From assembly GCA_026874595.1 (NCBI GenBank), contig CM049310.1, forward strand, positions 3,596,001 through 3,660,000: DNA of 64,000 bases, written 5' to 3'. The stretch is from Sipunculus nudus. Its lineage: Eukaryota; Annelida; Sipuncula; Golfingiida; Sipunculidae. The notes beneath the pieces are model-generated. The model saw only the letters and a list, made by a program, of their open reading frames with translations. It was not told where the DNA came from and made no database searches. This document shows, piece after piece, positions 14,001 through 24,000 of this stretch; position 1 is the stretch's first letter; each line of letters begins with the position of its first letter. A program made the translations under genes and the position numbers.

Positions 14001-17000
14001 GTAACTAGGACAGAGAAACAAGATGAAATAGACAAGTAACTAGGACAGAGAAACAAGATGAAATAGACAAGTAACTAGGACAGAGAAACAAGATGAAATA
14101 GACCAGTAACTAGGACAGAGAAACGAGATGAAATAGACCAGTAACTAGGACAGAGAAACGAGATGAAATAGACCAGTAACTAGGACAGACAAACAAGATG
14201 AAATAGACCAGTAACTAGGACAGAGAAACAAGATGAAAGAGACCAGTAACTAGGACAGAGAAACAAGATGAAAGAGACAAGTAACTAGGACAGAGAAACA
14301 AGATGAACTAGACCAGTAACTAGGAAAGAGAAACAAGATGAAATAGACCAGTAACTAGGACAGAGAAACAAGATGAAATAGACCAGTAACTAGGACAGAG
14401 AAACAAGATGAAATAGACCAGTAACTAGGACAGAGAAACAAGATGAAATAGACAAGTAACTAGGACAGAGAAACAAGATGAAATAGACCAGTAACTAGGA
14501 CAGAGAAACAAGATGAAATAGACCAGTAACTAGAACAGAGAAACAAGATGAAATAGACCAGTAACTAGGACAGAGAAACAAGATGAAATAGACCAGTAAC
14601 TAGGACAGAGAAACAAGATGAAATAGACAAGTAACTAGGACAGAGAAACAAGATGAAATAGACCAGTAACTAGGACAGAGAAACAAGATGAAATAGACCA
14701 GTAACTAGAACAGAGAAACAAGATGAAATAAACCAGTAACTAGGACAGAGAAACGAGATGAAATAGACCAGTAACTAGGACAGAGAAACGAGATGAAATA
14801 GACCAGTAACTAGGACAGAGAAACGAGATGAAATAGACCAGTAACTAGGACAGAGAAACGAGATGAAATAGACCAGTAACTAGGACAGAGAAACGAGATG
14901 AAATAGACCAGTAACTAGGACAGACAAACAAGATGAAATAGACCAGTAACTAGGACAGAGAAACAAGATGAAAGAGACCAGTAACTAGGACAGAGAAACA
15001 AGATGAAAGAGACAAGTAACTAGGACAGAGAAACAAGATGAACTAGACCAGTAACTAGGAAAGAGAAACAAGATGAAATAGACCAGTAACTAGGATAGAG
15101 AAACAAGATGAAATAGACCAGTAACTAGGACAGAGAAACAAGATGAAATAGACCAGTAACTAGGACAGGGAAACAAGATGAAATAGACAAGTAACTAGGA
15201 CAGAGAAACAAGATGAAATAGACAAACAAGATGAAATAGACCAGTAACTAGGACAGAGAAACAAGATGAAATAGACCAGTAACTAGGACAGAGAAACAAG
15301 ATGAAATAGACAAGCTACTGAGCTGAGCTAAAAATATTGTAAGATAATACAAAATATTATAAAGAAAATACAGAATACATTTGCTTGACAGAGAAACAAG
15401 ATGAAATAGACAAGTAACTAGGACAGAGAAACAAGATGAAATAGACAAGTAACTAGGACAGAGAAACAAGATGAAATAGACAAGTAACTAGGACAGAGAA
15501 ACAAGATGAAATAGACAAACAAGATGATATAGACAAGTAACTAGGACAGAGAAACAAGATGAAGTAGACAAGTAACTAGAAGAGAGAAACAAGATGAAAT
15601 AGACAAGTAACTAGGACAGAGAAACAAGATGAAATAGACAAGTAACTAGGACAGAGAACAAGATGAAATAGACAAGTAACTAGGACAGAGGAACAAGATG
15701 AAATAGACAAGTAACTAGGACAGAGAAACAAGATGAAATAGACAAGTAACTGGGACAGAGAAACAAGATGAAATAGATAAGTAACTAGGACAGAGAAACA
15801 AGATGAAGTAGACAAGTAACTATGACAGAGGTAAAACTGGTACCTCAAAGTGAATCCACTTGTAACTTCTTGATTTGAGATCAATGGATATTCTGAAATC
15901 TTCTGCTGTTAATTCAGGTAAACTTCTGGAAATAATAGGACATATTTTAACAAATTTGTGGCTGATCAAGCATTGTTAAAATGTTAATCCCAAAAAAACA
16001 CTGGATGCTCATTGTTCACTAATACCAAGTTATGATATTAAGCGGATATGCCTCTGTTAGTTACCAGATCTAAAGGTTAAAGCATTTATAGGTGAGAATA
16101 CTTTGCTTGAACTCTTCAAGGGCATTAATATATAAGGGAAAATAATGGTGACATATCAAAAACAGGATAATTTTTAAATGGAGGGCTTCATACAAACACA
16201 ACTTTGTTGGCAGACTGAGAACATTTCATAAATTATAAGATAATACTTTGGTTACATCACTTTCCACATTTTATATGTTGATCAAAGGCCTATCATCATC
16301 TCTCTGAGTGGAGAATTCAGGATTGTCTTCAAAAACGTTTTGTAAAAGAGCCCTGAATGGCAAAACATGGCTTTGGTCAGGTAGGATTAATACCTGACCT
16401 CCTTAGGTACTTGAGATTCATGTTCAAGCTGAACGTCTTAATTGCCAGAGACCAGTTAAAAAGAACAGATGCACTTCATGGAGGACTTTTAGTTCTCCTG
16501 TCATTTTATGTCACCTTGTAAGCTTACCCACAACCTCTTCAATATTATAGTTCTTAAGTATTCCTGCTATCTTTCATTGTTCTTTCAACTGTATATAGAC
16601 ATGAATTTTTTTGTTGTTTACTCACTAAGCGGCAGTGACTGGCTCACTTTGAGAAGTAGTGAACTTGGCCAGCATTCTGATGTGGCTATTGTTCACATTT
16701 ATATATACACTTTATATACAAACAATCTTTATATACAAACAATCCTTTTATACAAACAATCTTTATATACAAACAACCTTTATATACAAACAATCTTTAT
16801 ATACAAACAATCTGTGTTAAGTATATAGACCAACTTGTTTGTATGGAGCAGTGTCCGGGAACCATTTTGCTGGTTTATGATGGCCACAGACATGGGACAG
16901 CTGGTGTTCTGGTGGTAGATACAATGGTCTATGCTGATGTTGTGATGTTTAAATTCATTCTGGAGAAACCTTTATCAAACGAATGAACTTTTAAATTTAA

Positions 17001-20000
17001 CAGTAACTGAGGAATCACATATACTAAAACAAACATTTTCAATAGCTTAGCTCATCCACCTTTAAACACTGAACTTTGTAATTACATCTCCTAGGTGAAA
17101 AGACAGGCTTTATCATTGATTAGTGTTACACCAATTAATCAGTTAAAATGATGATTGGTTGTTGCCTTTCATCTCTCATTATCATTTCAATTGGTTGCCT
17201 ATAATCCATCACAAATGGTTATGATTACACAAGCTGAGAAGTCAATATTATCATATAACATAAAACATATACCGTATATTGATAATACTGAAATAACACA
17301 CTACTTGTGGATGAAAGATATAAACCTACCCTAACTCATGACTCTGTGCCAGAGTCCCAAAGAACTCACAGGGCTGCCCCAGTGCTGCAAGGACTGTACA
17401 GCTGTTTGAAGCATTGCCACCTCTCTGCCAGCGCTGGTCAATACATCTGAACAAGTAATTAAAGTCTGATGTACACATAGTACATGTATAACTTTATTTT
17501 TTACAAATACACAAGGTCTCAAATTTATACACGCTGCCTTATATATATTCACACTTTTAATCACTAATACTGTTATCAAAATGTACAAAAAAGTAATACA
17601 TCAAAAACGCTTTTAGTAGAAATAGAGATTAAATTTTCTATTGTTTTCTCCAAGTTAAGCAAATGTATTATAAATTCCTATAATATGATCACATAACAGC
17701 ATATATTCTGTATATTCCTTTCAGAAAAACCTTTTTGGTTGTTTCGGTGTTTTTGTACAAAAGGTGAAGCTAGGGCTGCAGGTATAGTTAGGTCACAGGT
17801 ATAGTTAGGTCACAGGTATAGTTAGGTCACAGGTATAGTTAGGTCACAGGTATAGTTAGGTCACAGGTATAGTTAGGTCACAGGTATAGTTAGGTCACAG
17901 GTATAGTTAGGTCACAGGTATAGTTAGGTCACAGGTATAGTTAGGTCACAGGTATAGTTAGGTCACAGGTATAGTTAGGGTCACAGGTGTAGTTAGGGTC
18001 ACAGTTGTAGTTAGGGTCACAGGTGTAGGTTTAGTAAACCTTTTCCATGTGCCTTTGTTGTGTGATGGGAGGATTCCTTCCAGATCCCAGACTTTGTCCT
18101 GGTTTGATTGGCTGGTACACATGTGACATCATAGACTGAATTTTAACAACAACCTGGCCTGAATTTTAAAAACAACTCAGATCTAGTAATGCATGTTGCA
18201 TTTATTCTCTGCTGAAAATTTGGGACTGACAGAGGCAGAGATACTATGCTTTAACTGAGATCTAGAATTTTTAGTCACAGGGGATTTCCCAGTATGTGAT
18301 GTCACTGCTGAGTTGACAGTGCTCATAGATGTGCCGATAGTTTTTTAACAAATCACACAACCTCATGTTTTTGGTGCAAAAATAGATAGAAAAAATGTTT
18401 TTCCTCCAGGAATTGGGCTTATTTTATGTAAAATCTATATTAATATTCTTTTCATAGGCAATTATGTTATATGATAATATAATGAGATTTGGAATACGTT
18501 TGCTTGACCTGAACAGGTGTAGTACTGAAGGGTCACGTGTACTACACAGGTGTAGTTATGGCTCAGGAGTAGTTGGGGCACATTTGTAGTTTGGGTCACA
18601 GGTGTAATTTAGTTAACATGCAGTTAAGGTCACATGTGTAATTAGGGCTAAGGTGCTGTCATGGTCACCAGTGTAGTAAGGGTCACAGGTGTACTAAGGT
18701 TGCTTAGTTCACAGGTGTAGTCAAGGCACAGGTGTTGTCAAGGCATATAGGTGTTGTTAAGTTCACAAGTGTAGTCATGGCACAGGTGTAGTCAAGGCAT
18801 ATAGGTGTTGTTCAGTTCACAAGTGTAGTCATGGCACAGGTGTAGTCAAGGCATATAGGTGTTGTTAAGTTCACAAGTGTAGTCATGGCACAGGTGTAGT
18901 CATGGCACAGGTGTAGTCAAGGTATATAGGTGTTGTTAAGTTCACAAGTGTAGTCATGGCACAGGTGTAGTCAAGGCATATAGGTGTGGTTAAGTTCACA
19001 GGTGTAGTCACGGCACAGGTGTAGTCAAGGCATATAGGTGTTGTTAAGTTCACAGGTGTAGTCACGGCACAGGTGTAGTCAAGGCATATAGGTGTTGTTA
19101 AGTTCACAGGTGTAGTCACGGCACAGGTGTGGTCAAGGCATATAGGTGTTGTTAAGTTCACAGGTGTAGTCACGGCACAGGTGTAGTCAAGGCATATAGG
19201 TGTTGTTAAGTTCACAGGTGTAGTCATGGCACAGGTGTAGTCAAGGCATATAGGTGTTGTTAAGTTCACAGGTGTAGTCACAGCACAGGTGTAGTCAAGG
19301 CATATAGGTGTTGTTAAGTTCACAGGTGTAGTCACGGCACAGGTGTAGTCAAGGCATATAGGTGTTGTTAAGTTCACAGGTGTAGTCACGGCACAGGTGT
19401 AGTCAAGGCATATAGGTGTTGTTAAGTTCACAGGTGTAGTCACGGCACAGGTGTAGTCAAGGCATATAGGTGTTGTTAAGTTTACAGGTGTTGTCACGGC
19501 ACAGGTGTAGTCAAGGCATATAGGTGTTGTTAAGTTCACAGGTGTAGTCACGGCACAGGTGTAGTCAAGGCATATAGGTGTTGTTAAGTTCACAGGTGTA
19601 GTCACGGCACAGGTGTAGTCAAGGCATATAGGTGTTGTTAAGTTCACAGGTGTAGTCACGGCACAGGTGTAGTCAAGGCATATAGGTGTTGTTAAGTTCA
19701 CAGGTGTAGTCACGGCACAGGTGTAGTCAAGGCATACAGGTGTTGTTAAGTTCACAGGTGTAGTCACAGCACAGGTGTAGTCAAGGCATACAGGTGTTGT
19801 TAAGTTCACAAGTGTAGTCATGGCACAGGTGTAGTCAAGGCATATAGGTGTTGTTAAGTTCACAAGTGTAGTCACGGCACAGGTGTAGTCAAGGCATATA
19901 GGTGTTGTTAAGTTCACAAGTGTAGTCATGGCACAGGTGTAGTCAAGGCATATAGGTGTTGTTAAGTTCACAAGTGTAGTCATGGCACAGGTGTAGTCAA

Positions 20001-21891
20001 GGCATATAGGTGTTGTTAAGTTCACAGGTGTAGTCATGGCACAGGTGTAGTCAAGGCATATAGGTGTTGTTAAGTTCACAAGTGTAGTCATGGCACAGGT
20101 GTAGTCAAGGCATATAGGTGTTGTTAAGTTCACAAGTGTAGTCATGGCACAGGTGTAGTCAAGGCATATAGGTGTTGTTAAGTTCACAAGTGTAGTCATG
20201 GCACAGGTGTAGTCAAGGCATATAGGTGTTGTTAAGTTCACAGGTGTAGTCATGGCACAGGTGTAGTCAAGGCATATAGGTGTTGTTAAGTTCAAAGGTG
20301 TAGTCAAGGCACAGGTGTAGTCAAGGTCACAGGTATGGTTAAGGTTGGCTTCCTCAGGTTTTAAGAAAAGCTGCTTTCACTAAAGATTAAAGTTAATGGA
20401 CAAAACTGCCACTTTAAGATAGTCAGTAGCCATGCATAGGAAAAACCATTATGTTAATAAAACAGCATTCTAATATGCAATCATTCAGAAATAATGAATT
20501 CTTGACAACAACTCACCATAGATTTAAAATCTAGATGGGAAAACACTGGAAAATTCTCAAATGGAAAATGTTCTGGTCCCAATGCAGTAGACAGAATATT
20601 TGGAAGTATAATTATATGCAGTGTTACCATGTGAATCGCTGCAAATAAATGAAGTTGAACTGTAATGTTAAAACTTACCTTGCATCTGTGTCTTCCTTGG
20701 GGTATTCATCACATACCCAGATAGTGTCAATACAAACCAAACCTACACACAAAATGCTTTTGGGAGAATTTTCTGAAAAATAAAATACATTTAAAATACA
20801 GGGATACATGTTGATATCTTCCATTCAAAATATCCTGAATAACTAGCTGATAAATGTTGTACCACAATTAGTCAGGTGAATTAATTACCACCGAAGATAA
20901 AATTAATACTTATGCACATTTGATCAGGAGTTTTAGTGTCCATAAAACAGCATAGTTGCAATGGAAATGCATTTGTAAAAGAAAAAAATTTATTTTAATA
21001 AAATTATATTGTATACAACTATACATGTATGCCACATAAATATAAATAATATATTGGTTCTATGATGAATGTTGGAGCTGCAAAGGTAGAAATCAAATTG
21101 CTCAATTGATGTGCATAGGATTACCGTTGGACAGGAAGTGAAAGCAGGTTCTATGGTTGGGCCTATATCACTCTTTTTTTCTGTGTTTAAGTACTGATAA
21201 TTGTTTTTTTTAATAATTGTCTTTAATGTAAAAAGAATAACCCATGTTGAGTGATATAAATGTAACATGGGGTGCTTTAAGACCATTGTCACTATACTGA
21301 TTAAATATATATGCATCTCAAAGGTAAGCCCAATAACATTTATTAACACTTGTGTTTTATTTTTATATATAGTTCATCAGCGTTATCCTATAGAGCCGCT
21401 GTAAATGAATATCTATCCTAAAAATCCCTTAATATCTGTTCCATCTAACATCAAAGGGATTGGTAACTCATAGGGGGAGTGGAAATAAGCATCCCTCATT
21501 TCCACTCCCTTGTGGAGTGGAAATAAGCACTTCCTTAAAGTTAACATAATATTTGTGTATAATCTGATACCACTACAATGGCATGGTAATTATCGCCTGT
21601 GACGTATATATAACAATGGCACTCCAACTGAGCTTATCTGCTGACACTGAGTGACTGACAGGTTCTATCGTTCATGTAAGTTGTATGTCATTTGTTAGCT
21701 CTCTGTGCACTGTATGAAGGCGAAGATGCATTTTAATTGCTATTTTAAAACAGGAGAGTAAAGCAGTTTGAAAAAGACAACATGACATGCAGGTTGAAGC
21801 AACTGTTCACCGTCTCGTTGTGAGAAGGCTGAACCACATGTGGGGTTTGTTTACAGCACGAGAGAAGCTTACCCCGTGTGGATGTGGCCAT
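4967..21891 (-). CDS. KHK: Ketohexokinase (fructokinase) gene, seven exons, 3' end off the window
   Basis: Reconstructed by splicing minus-strand exons 21891-21873, 20772-20679, 17446-17330, 16969-16835, 15925-15844, 7283-7160 and 5081-4967. All intron phases agree (1,2,2,2,0,1, then open in phase 2), giving 228 residues from Met. KHK phosphorylates fructose to fructose-1-phosphate in the cytosol (PfkB/ribokinase family). The family signature GGNASNS (about residues 47-53, sugar binding) follows the RWQR motif. [23 protein letters not shown] and DYVFVSKE also match vertebrate KHK order. Vertebrate KHK is about 298 aa, so roughly 70-75 residues are missing, including the GAGD catalytic/anion-hole motif. 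I searched 1-4,966 on the minus strand and saw no such exon. Identification is by recalled family similarity, not a database search. Introns 2, 3, 4 and 5 carry large repeats. Confidence 0.93.
5181..5580 (+). mobile_element. tRNA-derived SINE in KHK intron 6
   Basis: A poly-A run precedes a tRNA-like head. The A box is TGGCTCATGGGTAGAGCA (5,195-5,212) and the B box is decayed (GTTTTGGACTC, about 5,241). A non-tRNA body follows. The left poly-A may belong to a neighbouring insertion. Confidence 0.55.
5690..6893 (-). mobile_element. Repeat family A, complete copy with terminal inverted repeats
   Basis: Bounded by GTATCCGCCAAAAC (from 5,694) and TTTTGGCGGATAC (about 6,845-6,857), with 36 bp beyond on the right (AACTACCCGTATTCTAGTTT). 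The interior is tandem ~310-bp dimers with imperfect versions of the palindrome. There is no coding capacity, so it is a non-autonomous DNA element. It lies in KHK intron 6. Confidence 0.75.
7160..7283 (-). CDS. KHK: KHK exon 6
   Basis: Acceptor CTTCAG, donor CTGG|GTCAGT. It encodes [20 protein letters not shown] then [12 protein letters not shown], matching the KHK helix and SVEVEKPR strand. It is in phase with exon 5 (0) and exon 7 (1). Reading straight through would hit a stop 4 codons past the donor. Confidence 0.92.
7660..7965 (-). mobile_element. LINE ORF2 C-terminal fragment in KHK intron 5
   Basis: The minus strand, with a frameshift or stop near 7,870, reads [25 protein letters not shown]. 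This is the CxxC...HFxxxCxxF...R pattern at the end of many non-LTR retrotransposon proteins. The rest of the element is absent. Confidence 0.5.
8430..8550 (+). repeat. Repeat family C 5' end fragment
   Basis: AAGTGACCCATGGGTCATGA then CGCTCAGCTGACTGG, the same 5' terminus as at 42.8 kb. The rest is not recognisable. Confidence 0.5.
8612..9960 (+). mobile_element. Repeat family A copy, near full length
   Basis: AACTAGAATACGGGTAGCCG at the left and TATTTCGGCGGGTAC (a decayed TIR) at the right, about 1.35 kb. Perfect palindromes occur at 9028, 9464, 9593 and 9742. It lies in KHK intron 5 and runs directly into the family C block. Confidence 0.75.
9961..12330 (+). repeat. Repeat family C, seven tandem ~330-bp units
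   Basis: Each unit starts with AGGTGGCnCCACCAGTCTGC (perfect palindrome at 11,303 and 11,976). Each includes TTCCATTATTCTGGGGGGT, AAGGATATGGGTAACAGAG and TTCTAGGTCCAG. The block ends with GCTATAGCTCAGATGACTTT and AGTCAGCTGAGCTAAAA, the family's 3' terminus. Confidence 0.85.
12372..15829. repeat. 35-bp minisatellite in KHK intron 5
   Basis: Tandem copies (nearly 100) of a 35-bp unit containing AACTAGGACAGAGAAACAAG. The main variation is at GACAAG/GACCAG and AAACAAG/AAACGAG. The array is interrupted at about 13,905-13,978 and 15,315-15,392 by copies of a roughly 75-bp unique segment that also flanks the left edge. The 63-102 aa reading frames in it are periodicity artefacts. Confidence 0.97.
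15844..15925 (-). CDS. KHK: KHK exon 5
   Basis: Acceptor ATTTCCAG, donor GAG|GTACCA. It encodes [10 protein letters not shown] and then SYKWIHFE, matching vertebrate SLPDVSATDF and KWIHIE. The donor lies about 14 bp from the edge of the 35-bp minisatellite. Confidence 0.93.
15926..16690. other. KHK intron 4, no recognisable feature
   Basis: Ordinary AT-rich intron. Nothing on either strand reads as an exon beyond short chance frames. Confidence 0.6.
16697..16815. repeat. Short 17-bp array beside KHK exon 4
   Basis: Seven near-copies of ATATACAAACAATCTTT, ending about 20 bp from the exon 4 donor. Confidence 0.85.
16835..16969 (-). CDS. KHK: KHK exon 4
   Basis: Encodes [16 protein letters not shown] through [17 protein letters not shown], matching the KHK segment that in vertebrates comes from mutually exclusive exons 3A/3C. 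The acceptor is GATAAAG. The donor AA|GTTGGT departs from consensus but is the only one giving phase 2 into exon 5. No second copy of this exon was seen between exons 3 and 5. Confidence 0.88.
17330..17446 (-). CDS. KHK: KHK exon 3 (GGNASN sugar-binding motif)
   Basis: Acceptor TTGTTCAG, donor GG|GTAGGT. It encodes [20 protein letters not shown] and on to [25 protein letters not shown] is nearly identical to the vertebrate KHK motif. The longer reading frame on the same strand (starting at 17,588) is a shadow that uses the wrong frame through this exon. Confidence 0.95.
17778..18028. repeat. 17-bp minisatellite in KHK intron 2
   Basis: About 14 copies of AGGTATAGTTAGGTCAC, degenerating to AGGTGTAGTTAGGGTCAC at the right end. 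The subunit is clearly related to the 18-bp subunits of the 54-bp array at 18.5-20.3 kb. Confidence 0.95.
18500..20345. repeat. 54-bp higher-order minisatellite in KHK intron 2
   Basis: About 26 regular copies between 18,880 and 20,310, each of three 18-bp subunits (CAGGTGTAGTCAAGGCAT, ATAGGTGTTGTTAAGTTC, ACAGGTGTAGTCACGGCA). Left of 18,880 the subunits are irregular. Because 54 is divisible by three, the minus strand stays open for 474 codons. Confidence 0.96.
20679..20772 (-). CDS. KHK: KHK exon 2
   Basis: Acceptor is a pyrimidine-rich TTTTTTCAG and the donor is AAG|GTAAG. It encodes [17 protein letters not shown] followed by DEYPKED, the beta-strand start of the PfkB fold. This aligns with the vertebrate KHK N-terminus (ILCVGLVVLD..KYPKED). 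Phase is 1 in, 2 out. Confidence 0.93.
20773..21872. other. KHK intron 1 with a 12-bp inverted repeat
   Basis: Mostly featureless. At 21,475-21,530 GGGAGTGGAAAT pairs with ATTTCCACTCCC across an 11-nt loop, and a 16-bp direct copy follows. Confidence 0.6.
21873..21891 (-). CDS. KHK: KHK exon 1 (coding part)
   Basis: Encodes MATSTR plus the first base of the next codon, then donor G|GTAAGC. The ATG has A at -3 and G at +4, a good initiation context. Phase 1 joins exactly to exon 2. It sits in a locally CpG-richer stretch that looks like a promoter-proximal exon. Confidence 0.85.
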
Positions 21892-22450
21892 GTTCACAGG
21901 TCATGTGACTTCGTACACCGGAGTTCCTTCAGGTCTTTCCTACCCACGAACTGTTAAAAAATCTTACAGATTAAAACATTGCTACTGATAAGTATACATA
22001 TGAACTAGAAATATAGGACCTAATGTAGAATTTTAACATTTTTTTAGATCACATATCTAACAATTAAAAGTGTCTGATAAGATGCACTTCAAACAAGCTC
22101 GATTAAAAACTAAGTTTGCCCCCGACACCCATTACGACCCTTAGCGTCATCGATAACGTGCCCGTTTTACCTGCCTTGCAGCTCACGTGATTGCTACACG
22201 ATGCCTTCATCGATATCACCATAGTTGCGCCAAAAAGTGGTTAAAGTGATTTTGGTTATTAATGCGGATTTTTTCTTACAATCCCGTCCCAAAGACATGG
22301 AATCTAATCAGTCATTTTGTACAGAAGATTCGTGAAAAATCAAATATATCTTCGCGAAGAGTGGAAATACATATGGCAGTACCAAAACCTTTCACGTTTC
22401 ATAACAAAGTTTAACCTATGCACGCACAGACTTCGGAACGAGGGGGCGAG
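21892..22450 (-). promoter_or_regulatory. Putative KHK promoter region
   Basis: This stretch upstream of the KHK start is richer in CG dinucleotides than its surroundings. It holds a palindromic E-box CACGTG at 22,184-22,189 and two ATCGAT cores (22,149-22,155 and 22,209-22,216) resembling the insect DREF/BEAF site. A TCATGTGAC E-box variant lies just 5' of the ATG. The role is inferred from position and motifs only; no TSS can be read. Confidence 0.4.
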
Positions 22451-22649
22451 GATTAAAAAAAAGTCTGAATGATGTGTCCACAGTCAGTGTGTTAAGTGCT
22501 TTCATGGCAGCCAGAAAAAAAATAAAGATATCCGACTTAATCTTTATATAATCTCTGGATTCCACCTATATTATATATATGACTCAATAAGGTATGTAAA
22601 CATATATTTTGTTCCTATATAAATGGACCTTTTGGCTTTATAACGGATT

Positions 22650-22712
22650 TATTAAGTTTTAGCTCCGCTGACTGCAAGTCGTCTGAGCTATATATATATA
22701 GCTATGATCCTG
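22650..22712 (+). repeat. Family C terminal inverted repeat relic
   Basis: TTTTAGCTCCGCTGACTGCA and GTCGTCTGAGCTATA form the family C terminus (reverse orientation) with no body beyond it. Confidence 0.4.
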
Positions 22713-22910
22713 AAGCTGTCCTAATTAAGTCCGTTTTCTTGTCTTGCCGTCTATCCTGACGTGCTGAAGAGGCAGTAACTCATTAAAGCAAACAGGGAGT
22801 CTTGGCTTTGAAACCTATGAAGCTCAGCTATGAAGCTTCTGATTATAAATCGGGGGTGGGGGGGGGGGGGTGGGTGGGGGGGGTGGTTCTTATTTATATA
22901 TTGTTTTCTA

Positions 22911-22912
<2 letters not shown>

Positions 22913-22966
<54 letters not shown>
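22913..22966. repeat. (TA)n microsatellite
   Basis: About 26 dinucleotides, preceded at 22,853-22,885 by a G-rich run. Reading frames through it are artefacts. Confidence 0.98.
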
Positions 22967-22968
<2 letters not shown>

Positions 22969-23699
22969 CAATTGCTTACCAAAATTGCTGAAAAGTTTAT
23001 TATGACTGGCTGCAAATTAACTTGAATGGCAGTGTAAATTTTGAAGTACATATGTACCGTGGGCAATGGAATACAAAACTTGGAGCAAAATAATTTGAGA
23101 TTATTTTGAATTTTTGTCACAGAGGATGCTTGATTGGTTATTTTTATGATATGTCATTATAATATATAAGACATAATATATATTTTTATTACTTCTTACA
23201 ATTAAAAAAAGTGATTTAAATCATACTAGCTCTGTGCTATGCGCAAGTAGATCTAACTGTATTGCCTTGTGTATTTCCATGTGTATAAAATACGAAAGAT
23301 TTGTATGACATAAACCTGATTCGGCACTGGTTTAAAAATATAGTGCTTCCATTTGACTATCTTAGAATGGTCATAAAACAGAAGTCATTAATTATCTTCA
23401 CCTCAAAACAGAATGTAAAACATTTAAACACATTAGCCCTTAATGTGGGGGATTCATTGGTCCCTTAATTCAAAAGCCCAAGTTAGGAAGCTTATAATTG
23501 GTGTTGTGTTTGATAATACCCTGAATATGGAAAACAAGGGCATTCAATATGCAGATCAGATTACACACAAGTACGTAAGATTAGTTAGTGAATGAATAAG
23601 CTTATTTATCATATAGTGTCGTGTGCAATAATACAAGAAGAAATGTAATAAATTTCTGCTTATATTACCCAAACCTCGCATGGGTTTATATATGACTGT

Positions 23700-24000
23700 C
23701 AGTACTCTAGTTGATAATGGTAGTACAGGCGTACAAAAAATTCTTTCTAATCTCTAATGAATTGGCTACAAAGTCACTGATTTCTTTAACACAGTTTTGA
23801 AACAGTTATATAAATTGCCTTTTAGGAGATAATCCTAAGAACTTGGTTTGACTGTTAGGAATAGATTTGTATAGTTCCTCTCTAATTTCATCATATTTTG
23901 GACATCTAATACTTATAAAAGGAATTCGCTCCACCTTTGTCCTCAATTTTAATGTTCTCTGACACCACATTGCGTATGACACTGTGCCAAACCTCACTTT
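23700..24000 (-). mobile_element. LINE ORF2 C-terminal fragment
   Basis: The minus strand gives VERIPFISIRCPKYDEIREE and LYKSIPNSQTKFLGLSPKRQ, resembling the region after the reverse transcriptase domain of non-LTR elements (HFLF.CP.Y...R). It is a relic with no upstream RT. Confidence 0.5.

Noticed and set aside
12203-15884. Several 63-102 codon frames rich in Cys, Leu and Ser
   Set aside because: Artefacts of the 35-bp array; the period is not divisible by three, so the same peptide appears in successive frames.
17331-17588. 85-codon minus-strand frame
   Set aside because: Overlaps KHK exon 3 in the wrong frame; the phase-consistent frame gives the KHK motif.
18883-20307. 474-codon open frame on the minus strand
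   Set aside because: It is the 54-bp minisatellite read in frame, lies inside a KHK intron and has no unique sequence or splice context of its own.
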